Assembly (NCBI GenBank): GCA_016868095.1
Contig: VGHV01000112.1
Span: 1-7,592, forward strand
Reading direction: 5' to 3'
From: Betaproteobacteria bacterium
GTDB lineage: Bacteria > Pseudomonadota > Gammaproteobacteria > Burkholderiales > Burkholderiaceae_E
Length of the DNA stretch: 7,592 bases
Position numbers and translations under genes: made by a program. Below, one piece after another: positions 1 through 7,320 of this stretch. Position 1 is the first letter of the stretch. Every line of letters begins with the position of its first letter. Below the pieces are notes generated by a model that was not told the origin of the DNA, searched no databases, and saw only the letters and a program-made list of their open reading frames with translations.

Positions 1-757
1 CGCCCAACTCGCGTCGCAAGGGCTCTCGCCAAGATCGCTTGGTCGTAAGCTATCGGCGTGGCGAGGCTTTTTTGATTTTCTTGCTGAGCAAGAGATTGTT
101 GCTCACAATCCTGCCCGGCAGATCAAAGCACCGAAGATGCCTTCGCGTTTGCCCAAGGCTTTGCCAGCCGATGACAGTCAGCGCTTGTTAGATTTTCCGC
201 AAGAAGGCCCAACGGCTGCCCGTGATGTGGCCATGATGGAATTGCTTTATTCGTCGGGCCTGAGGCTTTCAGAGTTGATACAACTCGATTGCGCATACCA
301 CCCTCAGGCGCTCGGTTGGTACGACGCTGCCCAGGCCCAGGTCCATGTGCTCGGTAAGGGCTCCAAGAGGCGCGTCATGCCTGTTGGCGGCAAAGCTGTC
401 AAAGCGATTGATGCCTGGCTCAAGCAACGTGACGAATGGCTACAAAAGCAGCCTGGCGGCGATCAAAACGCGCTTTTCCTGGGAACTCGCGGCCAGCGGA
501 TTAGCGCTCGATCGGTGCAACACCGGCTTGCCAGCCTAGGCCTAGCAACAGGCCTTGCAAGTCGTTTGCATCCTCATGTATTACGGCACTCCTTTGCCAG
601 CGATATGTTGCAATCGAGTGGGGATTTGCGCGCTGTACAAGAGCTTCTTGGCCACGCCAGTATTGCGAGTACACAGATCTACACCTCGCTCGATTTTCAA
701 AGGCTTACCGCGGTCTACGATCAGGCGCATCCGCGGGCTGCAAGACGAAGCACTTAA
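1..757 (+). CDS. xerC: Tyrosine recombinase XerC, 5'-truncated by the window edge
   Basis: Site-specific tyrosine recombinase that, with XerD, resolves chromosome dimers at dif in the cytoplasm. The frame is open from base 2 (251 codons visible, against about 300 usual), so the start and roughly the first 45-50 residues lie outside the window. The ATG at 137 is internal: upstream codons read as the end of the SAM-like core-binding domain (LSAWRGFFDFL, then HNPARQIKAPK). The catalytic domain shows the full set: Arg in SSGLRLSEL (263-265), the GKGSKRR beta-hairpin lysine region (about 353-373), HVLRH with His at 575-577 and Arg at 584-586, His of LLGHAS (653-655) and nucleophile Tyr of TQIYT (680-682). 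XerC rather than XerD is inferred from similarity to Burkholderiales XerC and from context; a XerD assignment is less likely. The stop TAA lies one base before the next ATG, so co-translation with the methyltransferase is likely. Confidence 0.93.
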   Translation, partial: AQLASQGLSPRSLGRKLSAWRGFFDFLAEQEIVAHNPARQIKAPKMPSRLPKALPADDSQRLLDFPQEGPTAARDVAMMELLYSSGLRLSELIQLDCAYHPQALGWYDAAQAQVHVLGKGSKRRVMPVGGKAVKAIDAWLKQRDEWLQKQPGGDQNALFLGTRGQRISARSVQHRLASLGLATGLASRLHPHVLRHSFASDMLQSSGDLRAVQELLGHASIASTQIYTSLDFQRLTAVYDQAHPRAARRST

Positions 758-758
758 G

Positions 759-1988
759 ATGGCCAAAGGTCACTCGCAGCCAGAAGTTGCTGCATTGCTT
801 CGGCTTCGTCCGGGCAAAGAGCGCTCGCTGCTTCGCCGTCATCCATGGCTTTACCCAGGGGCGATTAGCGATGAAGGGATTAAGCTGATTGAGCGCCTAC
901 CTAGCGGCCATCCGATTGCTGTTTGCGATGCCAAAGGTCAATTCCTCGCTTGGGCATGCGGTTCGCCCCGCTCTAGTATTCGACTGCGCGCATGGAGTTT
1001 TCAAGAGAAAGAGCCACCCGATGCGGCGCTGATTGCAAAGCGTGTCGCCCAGGCCTTTGCCCGGCGGCGAGCGATTCTTGAGCAAAGCAACGCAAGGCGC
1101 ATGGTGTTTGCTGAGGCCGATGGCTTACCCGGCCTGATTGTCGATCTTTACGACGAGCAGGCGGTGGTGCAAATCTTGTCGGCAGGCGCCGATTACTTTC
1201 GGGCGGCCATCGTCGATGCGATAAAGGCGCAGGGTCTCGATGCCATCTACGAACGATCGGATGCTGCTGGTGCGCAGCGCGAGGGTTTAAGCGCTGGCCA
1301 GGCGGTGCTGCATGGCGCCGAACCTGCGCCCTTGATCAGCATCCACGAGCATGGCTTGCGTTTTTTTGTCGATGTGCGGCAGGGGCATAAAACCGGGTTT
1401 TACATCGATCAACGCGATAACAGGGCGCTTGTTGCCGACTTGATCAAAAGGATGGATGCTCCGAGGGTCTTGAATTGCTTTTGTTACACGGGCGGTTTTT
1501 CGCTTGCTGCCTGGGCCGCTGGCGCAGGCGAAGTGATTTCAGTTGATTCAAGTGAGTCGGCGCTCGAGCAGGCTCGTAAGCAGCAAAGCCTTAATAATCT
1601 TCAAGACCGCCAAGGGCGCTGGTGGGAAGCCAATGTTTTTGAGGCCTTGGCTGGCTTGCAACGCGAAGGCGAACGATTTGATTTGATCGTGCTCGATCCA
1701 CCGAAATTTGCACCCTCGACCCAGCATGTCGATCGAGCAGCACGTGCTTATAAAGAGATCAATCTTAAAGCGCTCACGCTCTTGCGTCCTGGCGGCTATT
1801 TGCTGAGCTTTTCCTGCTCAGGGGCGATATCGCTTGATTTGTTTCAGAAAATTCTGGCTGGAGCGGTGATCGATGCCGGTGTCGATGCCCAGTTGCTGCG
1901 CCGCTTGGCTGCGGGTGTTGACCACCCGATGTCGATGGTGCACCCAGAAGGCGAGTATCTCAAGGGACTTTTGCTCCAGCGGGTGTAA
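759..1988 (+). CDS. rlmI: Class I SAM-dependent 23S rRNA cytosine methyltransferase, RlmI-like
   Basis: Predicted m5C methyltransferase acting on 23S rRNA (RlmI modifies C1962 in E. coli). The 409-residue product is close to E. coli RlmI (396) and collinear with it. Residues about 13-95 form a PUA domain beginning RLRPGKERSLLRRHPW. A central segment carries LPGLIVDLYD and IYERSD. GHKTGFYIDQRDNR (209-222) is the family signature. The Rossmann methyltransferase domain has motif I VLNCFCYTGGFS (237-248), DPPKF (313-317) and FSCSG with the likely nucleophile Cys353. The C-terminus has the conserved DHP...PEGEYLKG. The frame is open upstream to 555, but that would overlap xerC by 200 bases, and ATG 759 starts exactly where homology begins. 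There is no good Shine-Dalgarno; the TAAGATG junction with xerC suggests coupling. The exact rRNA base in this organism is inferred from the family. Confidence 0.9.
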   Translation: MAKGHSQPEVAALLRLRPGKERSLLRRHPWLYPGAISDEGIKLIERLPSGHPIAVCDAKGQFLAWACGSPRSSIRLRAWSFQEKEPPDAALIAKRVAQAFARRRAILEQSNARRMVFAEADGLPGLIVDLYDEQAVVQILSAGADYFRAAIVDAIKAQGLDAIYERSDAAGAQREGLSAGQAVLHGAEPAPLISIHEHGLRFFVDVRQGHKTGFYIDQRDNRALVADLIKRMDAPRVLNCFCYTGGFSLAAWAAGAGEVISVDSSESALEQARKQQSLNNLQDRQGRWWEANVFEALAGLQREGERFDLIVLDPPKFAPSTQHVDRAARAYKEINLKALTLLRPGGYLLSFSCSGAISLDLFQKILAGAVIDAGVDAQLLRRLAAGVDHPMSMVHPEGEYLKGLLLQRV

Positions 1989-2002
1989 ACTGCCCGACCG
2001 TT

Positions 2003-2068
2003 CATCCATCGCTGACGGTTTGCTTGCTCTGAATGGGTCAGCGATCGGCATGGATGTCCTTTATTTTT
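2003..2068 (+). terminator. Bulged stem-loop plus T-rich tract between rlmI and the COG0523 gene
   Basis: ATCGCTGAC (2008-2016) pairs perfectly with GTCAGCGAT (2037-2045) around a 20-base loop. The stem extends through CATCC (2003-2007) and GGATG (2052-2056), leaving a six-base bulge on the 3' side. A T-rich tract, CCTTTATTTTT, follows at 2058-2068. It could end the xerC-rlmI transcript, but the loop is long, and only 16 bases separate the tract from the next ATG. A 5'-leader element of the GTPase gene is therefore also possible. ACCGT (1997-2001) and ACGGT (2015-2019) could form a small competing hairpin. Confidence 0.4.
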
Positions 2069-2084
2069 GCCCCTGGGGTTGTTT

Positions 2085-3065
2085 ATGCAGTCGAGCCAAC
2101 ATATTCCGGTGACCGTTTTGACTGGCTTTTTGGGCAGTGGCAAGACCACCTTGCTCAAACGCATCCTGACCGAGCAACACGGCCATCGCATCGCTGTGAT
2201 TGAAAACGAATTCGGTGAAGAAGGTGTTGACAACGAACTGTTGCTGCAGGATCAGCAAGAGCAAATTGTTGAGATGAACAACGGATGCATTTGCTGCACC
2301 GTCCGTGGCGATTTGGTTCGGATCCTCAACGATTTGCATCGCCGTAAAAAGGCTGGCGAGGTGCAATTCGAGCGGGTGATTATCGAAACCACCGGACTAG
2401 CTGACCCCGGGCCGGTCGCACAAACTTTTTTTATCGATGACGATATTGCCGATGCTTACTTGCTCGATGCCGTGATCACGGTGGTCGACGCCAAGCATGC
2501 GATGACACAACTCGATCAGTCCAAGGAAATCCGGGAGCAGGTTGCCTTTGCCGATCGATTGCTTTTGTCCAAGGTTGATCTCATCGATGAGGATGCTTTG
2601 CAAGCACTTAAGACGCGCTTGTTGCGGATCAACCCCAGAGCGCCCATGTCGGAAGTGCACTTCGGACAGACCGATATCAAGCAGATTCTGGATATCCGTG
2701 GCTTTAATCTGAATGCGATTCTTGAAATCGACCCGCAGTTTTTAGAAACCGACGAGCATGACCATGACGAAGATGTCAGCTCCTTTGTTTTTCGCTCGAA
2801 TAAACCCTTTGACGCAGGCAAGCTTGAGGACTTTTTATCGGGCTTGATCCAGGTTTACGGCCAAGATATGTTGCGCTACAAAGGCGTGCTCTACATGAAG
2901 GGCAGCGACCGCCAGACGGTCTTCCAAGGCGTTCATCAAATGATGGGCGCTGACCAGGGTCGCAAATGGCAGGCGGGCGAGAAGCCATCTAATAAGATGG
3001 TGTTTATCGGCCGTAAACTGCCCAAGGACTTATTTATGAAGGGTTTGCAGCAATGTTTGGCCTGA
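2085..3065 (+). CDS. COG0523 (CobW/YjiA/ZNG1-type) GTPase, putative metallochaperone
   Basis: G3E-family GTPase of the COG0523 group, cytoplasmic, thought to deliver or sequester metal ions, often zinc, to client proteins. The 326-residue product has P-loop GFLGSGKTT (14-22), the metal-binding GCICC (Cys68, Cys70, Cys71), the switch-like ETTGLADP (101-108), an SKVD base-recognition motif (162-165) in place of NKxD, a short acidic/His linker EHDHDED (about 224-230) and a CobW C-terminal domain from about 232 to the end. ATG 2085 is preferred because GGGG (2075-2078) precedes it by six bases; an in-frame TTG at 2067 would add six residues without homology. It lies 110 bases upstream of a DksA lacking most zinc-finger cysteines, suggesting a metal-related link. 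Cobalamin synthesis is unlikely, with no cob genes nearby. Subfamily and metal are not determined. Confidence 0.9.
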   Translation: MQSSQHIPVTVLTGFLGSGKTTLLKRILTEQHGHRIAVIENEFGEEGVDNELLLQDQQEQIVEMNNGCICCTVRGDLVRILNDLHRRKKAGEVQFERVIIETTGLADPGPVAQTFFIDDDIADAYLLDAVITVVDAKHAMTQLDQSKEIREQVAFADRLLLSKVDLIDEDALQALKTRLLRINPRAPMSEVHFGQTDIKQILDIRGFNLNAILEIDPQFLETDEHDHDEDVSSFVFRSNKPFDAGKLEDFLSGLIQVYGQDMLRYKGVLYMKGSDRQTVFQGVHQMMGADQGRKWQAGEKPSNKMVFIGRKLPKDLFMKGLQQCLA

Positions 3066-3103
3066 GTTTAAAGCTGCCGACCTTGATAAAGATTGCTTTT
3101 TCG

Positions 3104-3135
3104 CTTTGCAAAGACCAGGTTCAAAGAACTTTGCA
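3104..3135 (+). repeat. Paired CTTTG/CAAAG palindromes upstream of dksA
   Basis: The 110-base spacer between the GTPase gene and dksA contains CTTTGCAAAG (3104-3113), a perfect 10-base palindrome, and CAAAGAACTTTG (3122-3133), a second palindrome with a two-base centre. Their centres are 19 bases apart. The outer copies also give TGCAAAG (3107-3113) and CTTTGCA (3129-3135), which could form a 7-bp RNA stem with a 15-base loop. No T-run follows, so a terminator is unlikely. A dimeric-protein operator or a leader hairpin for dksA is possible but unproven. Confidence 0.4.
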
Positions 3136-3175
3136 TTCCCACTAACCCATTACCTTTTGGAACCAATTTACCGCC

Positions 3176-3673
3176 ATGGCTACGAAGACCTCAACGAACA
3201 AGCCTGCCGCAGCGCAGGTTGAGTCCACTAGCAAGCCTGCTCCCAAGAGCGCAAAGGCCTCTGCCTTGATCAACAGCGAGGCTGAATTGTTGTCGATGTC
3301 AGAAGACGACTACATGAACGCTGCCCAACTTGCCTTTTTCAAGCAGCGTCTGCAAGTCGTCGAGCGTGAGCTTTTGCAAAACGCCGGCGAGACTACCGAG
3401 CATTTGCGTGAAACCGTCATCGTCCCCGATCCTGCCGATCGGGCTACGATCGAAGAGGAGCATGCACTCGAATTAAGGACCCGCGACCGCGAACGTAAGC
3501 TCTTAAAGAAGGTGCAGCAGGCAATCAACCGCATCGATGTGGGCGAGTATGGCTGGTGCGAGGAGACAGGTGAGCCGATTGGCTTGCAGCGTTTGCTTGC
3601 TCGGCCGACAGCGACCCTTTCCCTAGAGGCGCAACAAAGGCGCGAATTAAGGCAAAAGCTCTATGGGGACTGA
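3176..3673 (+). CDS. dksA: RNA polymerase-binding transcription factor DksA (degenerate zinc finger)
   Basis: DksA enters the RNA polymerase secondary channel and, with ppGpp, adjusts rRNA and biosynthetic promoters. The 165-residue product has a Lys/Ala/Ser/Thr-rich, probably disordered N-terminus (about 1-30), a coiled coil (about 45-120) with the functional tip DPADRA (Asp85, Asp88, Ala90, matching E. coli Asp71, Asp74 and Ala76) and a C-terminal globular domain. The E. coli four-cysteine finger is reduced here to Cys128, Thr131, Ser149 and Ala152, so structural zinc is very unlikely; the surrounding sequence ([17 protein letters not shown]) is otherwise conserved. From memory this is the usual form in Betaproteobacteria. 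ATG 3176 is the only good start, although the purine-rich TTTTGGAA is about 15 bases away and no strong Shine-Dalgarno is visible. The last 11 bases overlap hslV. Confidence 0.95.
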   Translation: MATKTSTNKPAAAQVESTSKPAPKSAKASALINSEAELLSMSEDDYMNAAQLAFFKQRLQVVERELLQNAGETTEHLRETVIVPDPADRATIEEEHALELRTRDRERKLLKKVQQAINRIDVGEYGWCEETGEPIGLQRLLARPTATLSLEAQQRRELRQKLYGD

Positions 3674-4205
3674 GTCCTTTCACGGCACCACGATTTTGAG
3701 TGCACGCCGGGGTAAAAGCGTTGCGCTCGGTGGCGATGGACAGGTCACGCTCGGTTCGGTGATTGTTAAGGCCTCAGCCCGTAAGGTACGTCGCTTGCAT
3801 CATGGCAAGGTGCTTGCTGGATTTGCCGGCGGCACAGCCGATGCCTTTACGCTTTTTGAGCGCTTTGAGGGGAAACTTGAAAAGCACTCAGGTTTACTGC
3901 TGCGTGCGGCGGTTGAACTTGCCAAAGACTGGCGAACCGATCGTGGATTGAGAAGGCTTGAGGCCATGCTTGCCGTGGCCGATCAGGACCACTCGCTCAT
4001 TATCACCGGTCAAGGCGATGTGCTTGAGCCTGAAGATGGTTTGGTGGCGATTGGTTCGGGCGGGGCATTTGCTCAGTCGGCGGCAAAAGCATTGCTCAAA
4101 CACAGTGATTTGTCGCCAGAAGCGATGGTCCGCGAATCCTTGGCGATTGCTGCATCGATTTGTGTTTACACCAATGAAAACTTTGTGATTGAAACCCTGC
4201 CATGA
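3663..4205 (+). CDS. hslV: ATP-dependent protease peptidase subunit HslV (ClpQ)
   Basis: Threonine peptidase that forms the proteolytic dodecamer of HslVU; unfolded substrates are fed in by HslU. The product is 180 residues. MGTESFHG precedes TTILSARRG, so an eight-residue propeptide must be removed to expose nucleophile Thr9 (mature Thr1). Asp25 and Lys41 match mature Asp17 and Lys33. [38 protein letters not shown] and AIGSGG are conserved. The C-terminus ENFVIETLP would dock into HslU. ATG 3663 lies inside the end of dksA (ATGGGGACTGA, an 11-base overlap); no other in-frame start exists before the Thr-Thr, so this start is firm. The overlaps with dksA upstream and hslU downstream (four bases) indicate a coupled dksA-hslV-hslU operon. 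Confidence 0.96.
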   Translation: MGTESFHGTTILSARRGKSVALGGDGQVTLGSVIVKASARKVRRLHHGKVLAGFAGGTADAFTLFERFEGKLEKHSGLLLRAAVELAKDWRTDRGLRRLEAMLAVADQDHSLIITGQGDVLEPEDGLVAIGSGGAFAQSAAKALLKHSDLSPEAMVRESLAIAASICVYTNENFVIETLP

Positions 4206-5575
4206 TGACGCCGAGAGAAATCGTCTCAGAACTCGACAAACATGTGGTGGGGCAGCAGGCAGCTAAAAGGGCTGTGGCTGTGGCTTTAAGAAATCGCTGG
4301 CGGCGCGCGCAAGTCGCCGAGCCACTTCGCCAGGAAATTGTCCCGCGCAACATTCTCATGATCGGCCCAACGGGCGTTGGCAAAACCGAAATCGCAAGGC
4401 GTCTGGCCAAACTGGTGCATGCACCTTTTATTAAGGTTGAGGCGACCAAGTTCACCGAGGTTGGTTATGTTGGCCGTGATGTTGACACCATCATTCGCGA
4501 TTTACTCGAAGTCGCCATCAAACAATGTCGCGACTCAGCCAAACGCAAACTTGAGCAGCAAGCGCTCGACGCGGCCGAAGACCGGATTTTGGACATCTTG
4601 CTGCCGCCAACGCGTGCTAGCGGTTTAGGTAGCGGCCTGAGCGGCCAAAACACCCAAGAAGGCGTTGATACTGCGCAGTCGTCCACACGACAGAAGTTTC
4701 GCAAAAAATTGCGTGAAGGCGAGCTCAACGATCGGGAGATCGAACTCGAAATCAACCAGCCAGCGCCTGCCCTCGAAATGATGGGCCCAGCCGGTATGGA
4801 AGAGTTCACCCAGCAGTTGCAGCAATTGTTTTCGCAAATGCCAGGCAGGAAGAAGACCCGACGCTTGCGGGTTGCCGAGGCGATGAAAATCCTCGCTGAT
4901 GAGGAAGCAGCGAAACTCGTCAATGAGGACGACATTCGAAGTGAAGCGCTTGAACGCGTGGAGCAGCAAGGCATCGTCTTTATCGACGAGATCGACAAGA
5001 TCGCAACCCGGTCGGATTTGCATGGTGCAGATGTCTCGCGCCAAGGGGTGCAACGCGATTTATTGCCCTTGGTGGAAGGAACCACCGTCAACACCAAATA
5101 TGGTGCTATAAAAACCGATCATATTTTGTTTATCGCTTCGGGTGCCTTTCACTTGTCTAAGCCGAGTGATTTGATACCCGAGTTTCAGGGTCGTTTCCCG
5201 ATTCGGGTCGAGTTGCAAGCCTTAACTGTGGAAGATTTTGAGCGGATTCTTCAAGCCACCGACGCTAGCTTATTGCGACAGTACGAAGCGTTGATGGGCG
5301 CAGAAGGGCTTCATTTGATCTTCCAGCCGCAAGCGGTGCGACGACTTGCTGAAATCGCGCATCAAGTCAACGAAAGAACTGAAAATATCGGCGCTCGACG
5401 ATTGCACACGGTCATGGAAAAACTGCTCGAAGAGATCGGTTTTGATGCCAGTGTACTGCCCAACCTCAAGCGCGATACAAACGGCAAGCAGTCGATCGAA
5501 ATCGATGCGGCATTCGTCGACCAACGACTTGCCGAAGCGGCATCGCGTGAAGATTTAGCACGTTATATTCTATAA
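4202..5575 (+). CDS. hslU: ATP-dependent protease ATPase subunit HslU (ClpY)
   Basis: Hexameric AAA+ unfoldase that recognises, unfolds and threads substrates into HslV. The 457-residue product (E. coli 443) begins [18 protein letters not shown]. Walker A GPTGVGKT is at 55-62, pore loop GYVGRD at about 87-92, an inserted I-domain spans about 110-245, Walker B FIDEIDK carries Asp262, [15 protein letters not shown] and the sensor-1 ILFIASGAF follow, and sensor-2 NIGARRLH lies near 395-401. The C-terminus LARYIL is the peptide that inserts into HslV pockets. The start at 4202 overlaps the hslV stop as ATGA; an adjacent ATG at 4205 is equally possible and would remove one Met. No promoter is needed. 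The I-domain contains a Gly/Ser/Gln-rich stretch around 139-160, probably a flexible loop. Confidence 0.97.
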   Translation: MMTPREIVSELDKHVVGQQAAKRAVAVALRNRWRRAQVAEPLRQEIVPRNILMIGPTGVGKTEIARRLAKLVHAPFIKVEATKFTEVGYVGRDVDTIIRDLLEVAIKQCRDSAKRKLEQQALDAAEDRILDILLPPTRASGLGSGLSGQNTQEGVDTAQSSTRQKFRKKLREGELNDREIELEINQPAPALEMMGPAGMEEFTQQLQQLFSQMPGRKKTRRLRVAEAMKILADEEAAKLVNEDDIRSEALERVEQQGIVFIDEIDKIATRSDLHGADVSRQGVQRDLLPLVEGTTVNTKYGAIKTDHILFIASGAFHLSKPSDLIPEFQGRFPIRVELQALTVEDFERILQATDASLLRQYEALMGAEGLHLIFQPQAVRRLAEIAHQVNERTENIGARRLHTVMEKLLEEIGFDASVLPNLKRDTNGKQSIEIDAAFVDQRLAEAASREDLARYIL

Positions 5576-5595
5576 ATCATTTAATCGTCTATTAG

Positions 5596-6527
<932 letters not shown>

Positions 6528-6539
6528 ATTAAGATCGTT

Positions 6540-7280
6540 ATGAAACGTAAGGCCCTCTCTCGGCTTAAACGTCGTGACGGCCCGGTTTGGTTGCTCGATC
6601 TGGACAACACCTTGCATGATGCGGGCACGCACATCATGCCGAGGGTTAATCGAGAGATGACCCAATGGGTTGCCAAACATCTTGCGGTTGATGAGGATGA
6701 GGCCTCGCGCTTGCGCGTTGCCTACTGGAAGCGCTACGGGGCGACTTTACTTGGCATGATTGAACACCATGCGATCAATCCTCATGCGTTTTTGCAAGAC
6801 ACCCATCCCGTGCCCGATTTGCTGGCAAAGCTAGGTCCTCATAAAGCGCTGCAAGAAAGCTTGCGACGACTGAAGGGGTCGAAAGTGATTTTGACCAATG
6901 CGCCGCGTCACTATGCGCATGCCGTATTGCGTCATGCTGCGCTTGATGCTTTGGTTGAACAAGTCATTTGCATCGAGGATATGTGTTTTGCAGGACGTTT
7001 TCGTCCCAAGCCTTCGGTGGCGATGCTCAAGATGATTTGTGCAAGACTGGGTGTATCGAGCAGGCAATGCCTTCTGGTTGAAGACAGCGTTGAAAATTTG
7101 CGTGCTGCGCGAAGGCTCGGGATGCAAACGATATTAGTGTTAGAGCATGGTTGGCGAGGCCGGCTGCGAAGCGCCCACGCGGGCCATGCGCGAGTGTTAA
7201 CCCATCAAGTGCATAGCGCAAGGCAATTGACCCGCTTGCTCAGTGTCCGATCGGTACCCGCGTTGAAAGCCCGGCGATGA
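6540..7280 (+). CDS. HAD-superfamily phosphatase, pyrimidine 5'-nucleotidase (SDT1-like) type
   Basis: Haloacid-dehalogenase-type hydrolase, probably dephosphorylating pyrimidine or related nucleoside monophosphates. The 246-residue product has motif I WLLDLDNTLHDA (nucleophile Asp20, Asp22, Thr24), an alpha-helical cap (about 30-100, with VAYWKRYGATLLGM typical of the SDT1-like group), motif II VILTNAP, motif III Lys157 in RPKPS and motif IV LLVEDSVENLRAA (Glu181, Asp182). The C-terminal tail is rich in Arg and His. Substrate is inferred from the family. ATG 6540 follows TAAGAT a few bases upstream; the spacer from argB is 35 bases and contains the duplicated argB tail. The stop TGA overlaps an ATG (ATGA) that opens a chain of tiny frames leading to slmA. 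Confidence 0.88.
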   Translation: MKRKALSRLKRRDGPVWLLDLDNTLHDAGTHIMPRVNREMTQWVAKHLAVDEDEASRLRVAYWKRYGATLLGMIEHHAINPHAFLQDTHPVPDLLAKLGPHKALQESLRRLKGSKVILTNAPRHYAHAVLRHAALDALVEQVICIEDMCFAGRFRPKPSVAMLKMICARLGVSSRQCLLVEDSVENLRAARRLGMQTILVLEHGWRGRLRSAHAGHARVLTHQVHSARQLTRLLSVRSVPALKARR

Positions 7281-7297
7281 GTGAGAAGGTGCAGTAA
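7277..7297 (+). CDS. Mini-ORF 1 between the HAD gene and slmA (MSEKVQ)
   Basis: Six codons plus TAA. The ATG overlaps the HAD stop as ATGA, and the TAA shares its last base with the next ATG (TAATG). AGAAGG (7284-7289) inside it would be a Shine-Dalgarno for mini-ORF 2. It may simply be a by-product of the 20-base repeat; no peptide function is claimed, and translation is unproven. Confidence 0.25.
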   Translation: MSEKVQ

Positions 7298-7320
7298 TGA
7301 GTGGGAGGGCGTTGCCATGA
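7297..7320 (+). CDS. Mini-ORF 2 just before slmA (MSGRALP)
   Basis: Seven codons plus TGA. The TGA overlaps the slmA ATG as ATGA, and the frame differs from slmA. It contains the slmA Shine-Dalgarno-like GGGAGGG (7303-7309). If translated, its termination would place ribosomes exactly at the slmA start. Translation is unproven. Confidence 0.25.
   Translation: MSGRALP
7303..7309 (+). promoter_or_regulatory. Shine-Dalgarno site of slmA
   Basis: GGGAGGG ends seven bases before the ATG at 7317, good spacing, and decides the slmA start over the out-of-frame ATGs at 7277 and 7297. Confidence 0.65.

Noticed and set aside
555..758. Upstream extension of the methyltransferase frame to a start at 555
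   Set aside because: It would overlap the catalytic end of xerC by about 200 bases and adds residues with no similarity to RlmI; homology begins just after ATG 759.
2067..2084. TTG start for the COG0523 GTPase
   Set aside because: It adds only MPLGLF and lies in the T-rich tract after the hairpin; ATG 2085 has GGGG at good spacing.
4465..5097. Long minus-strand open frame inside hslU
   Set aside because: Serine- and cysteine-rich, with no recognisable domain; it is the antisense shadow of a well-conserved hslU.
5563..5578. A+T-rich TTATATTCTATAAATC as an argB promoter
   Set aside because: The -10 resemblance is fair, but the hexamer 17 bases upstream of TATAAA matches TTGACA at only three positions. 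Kept as a remark, not a feature.
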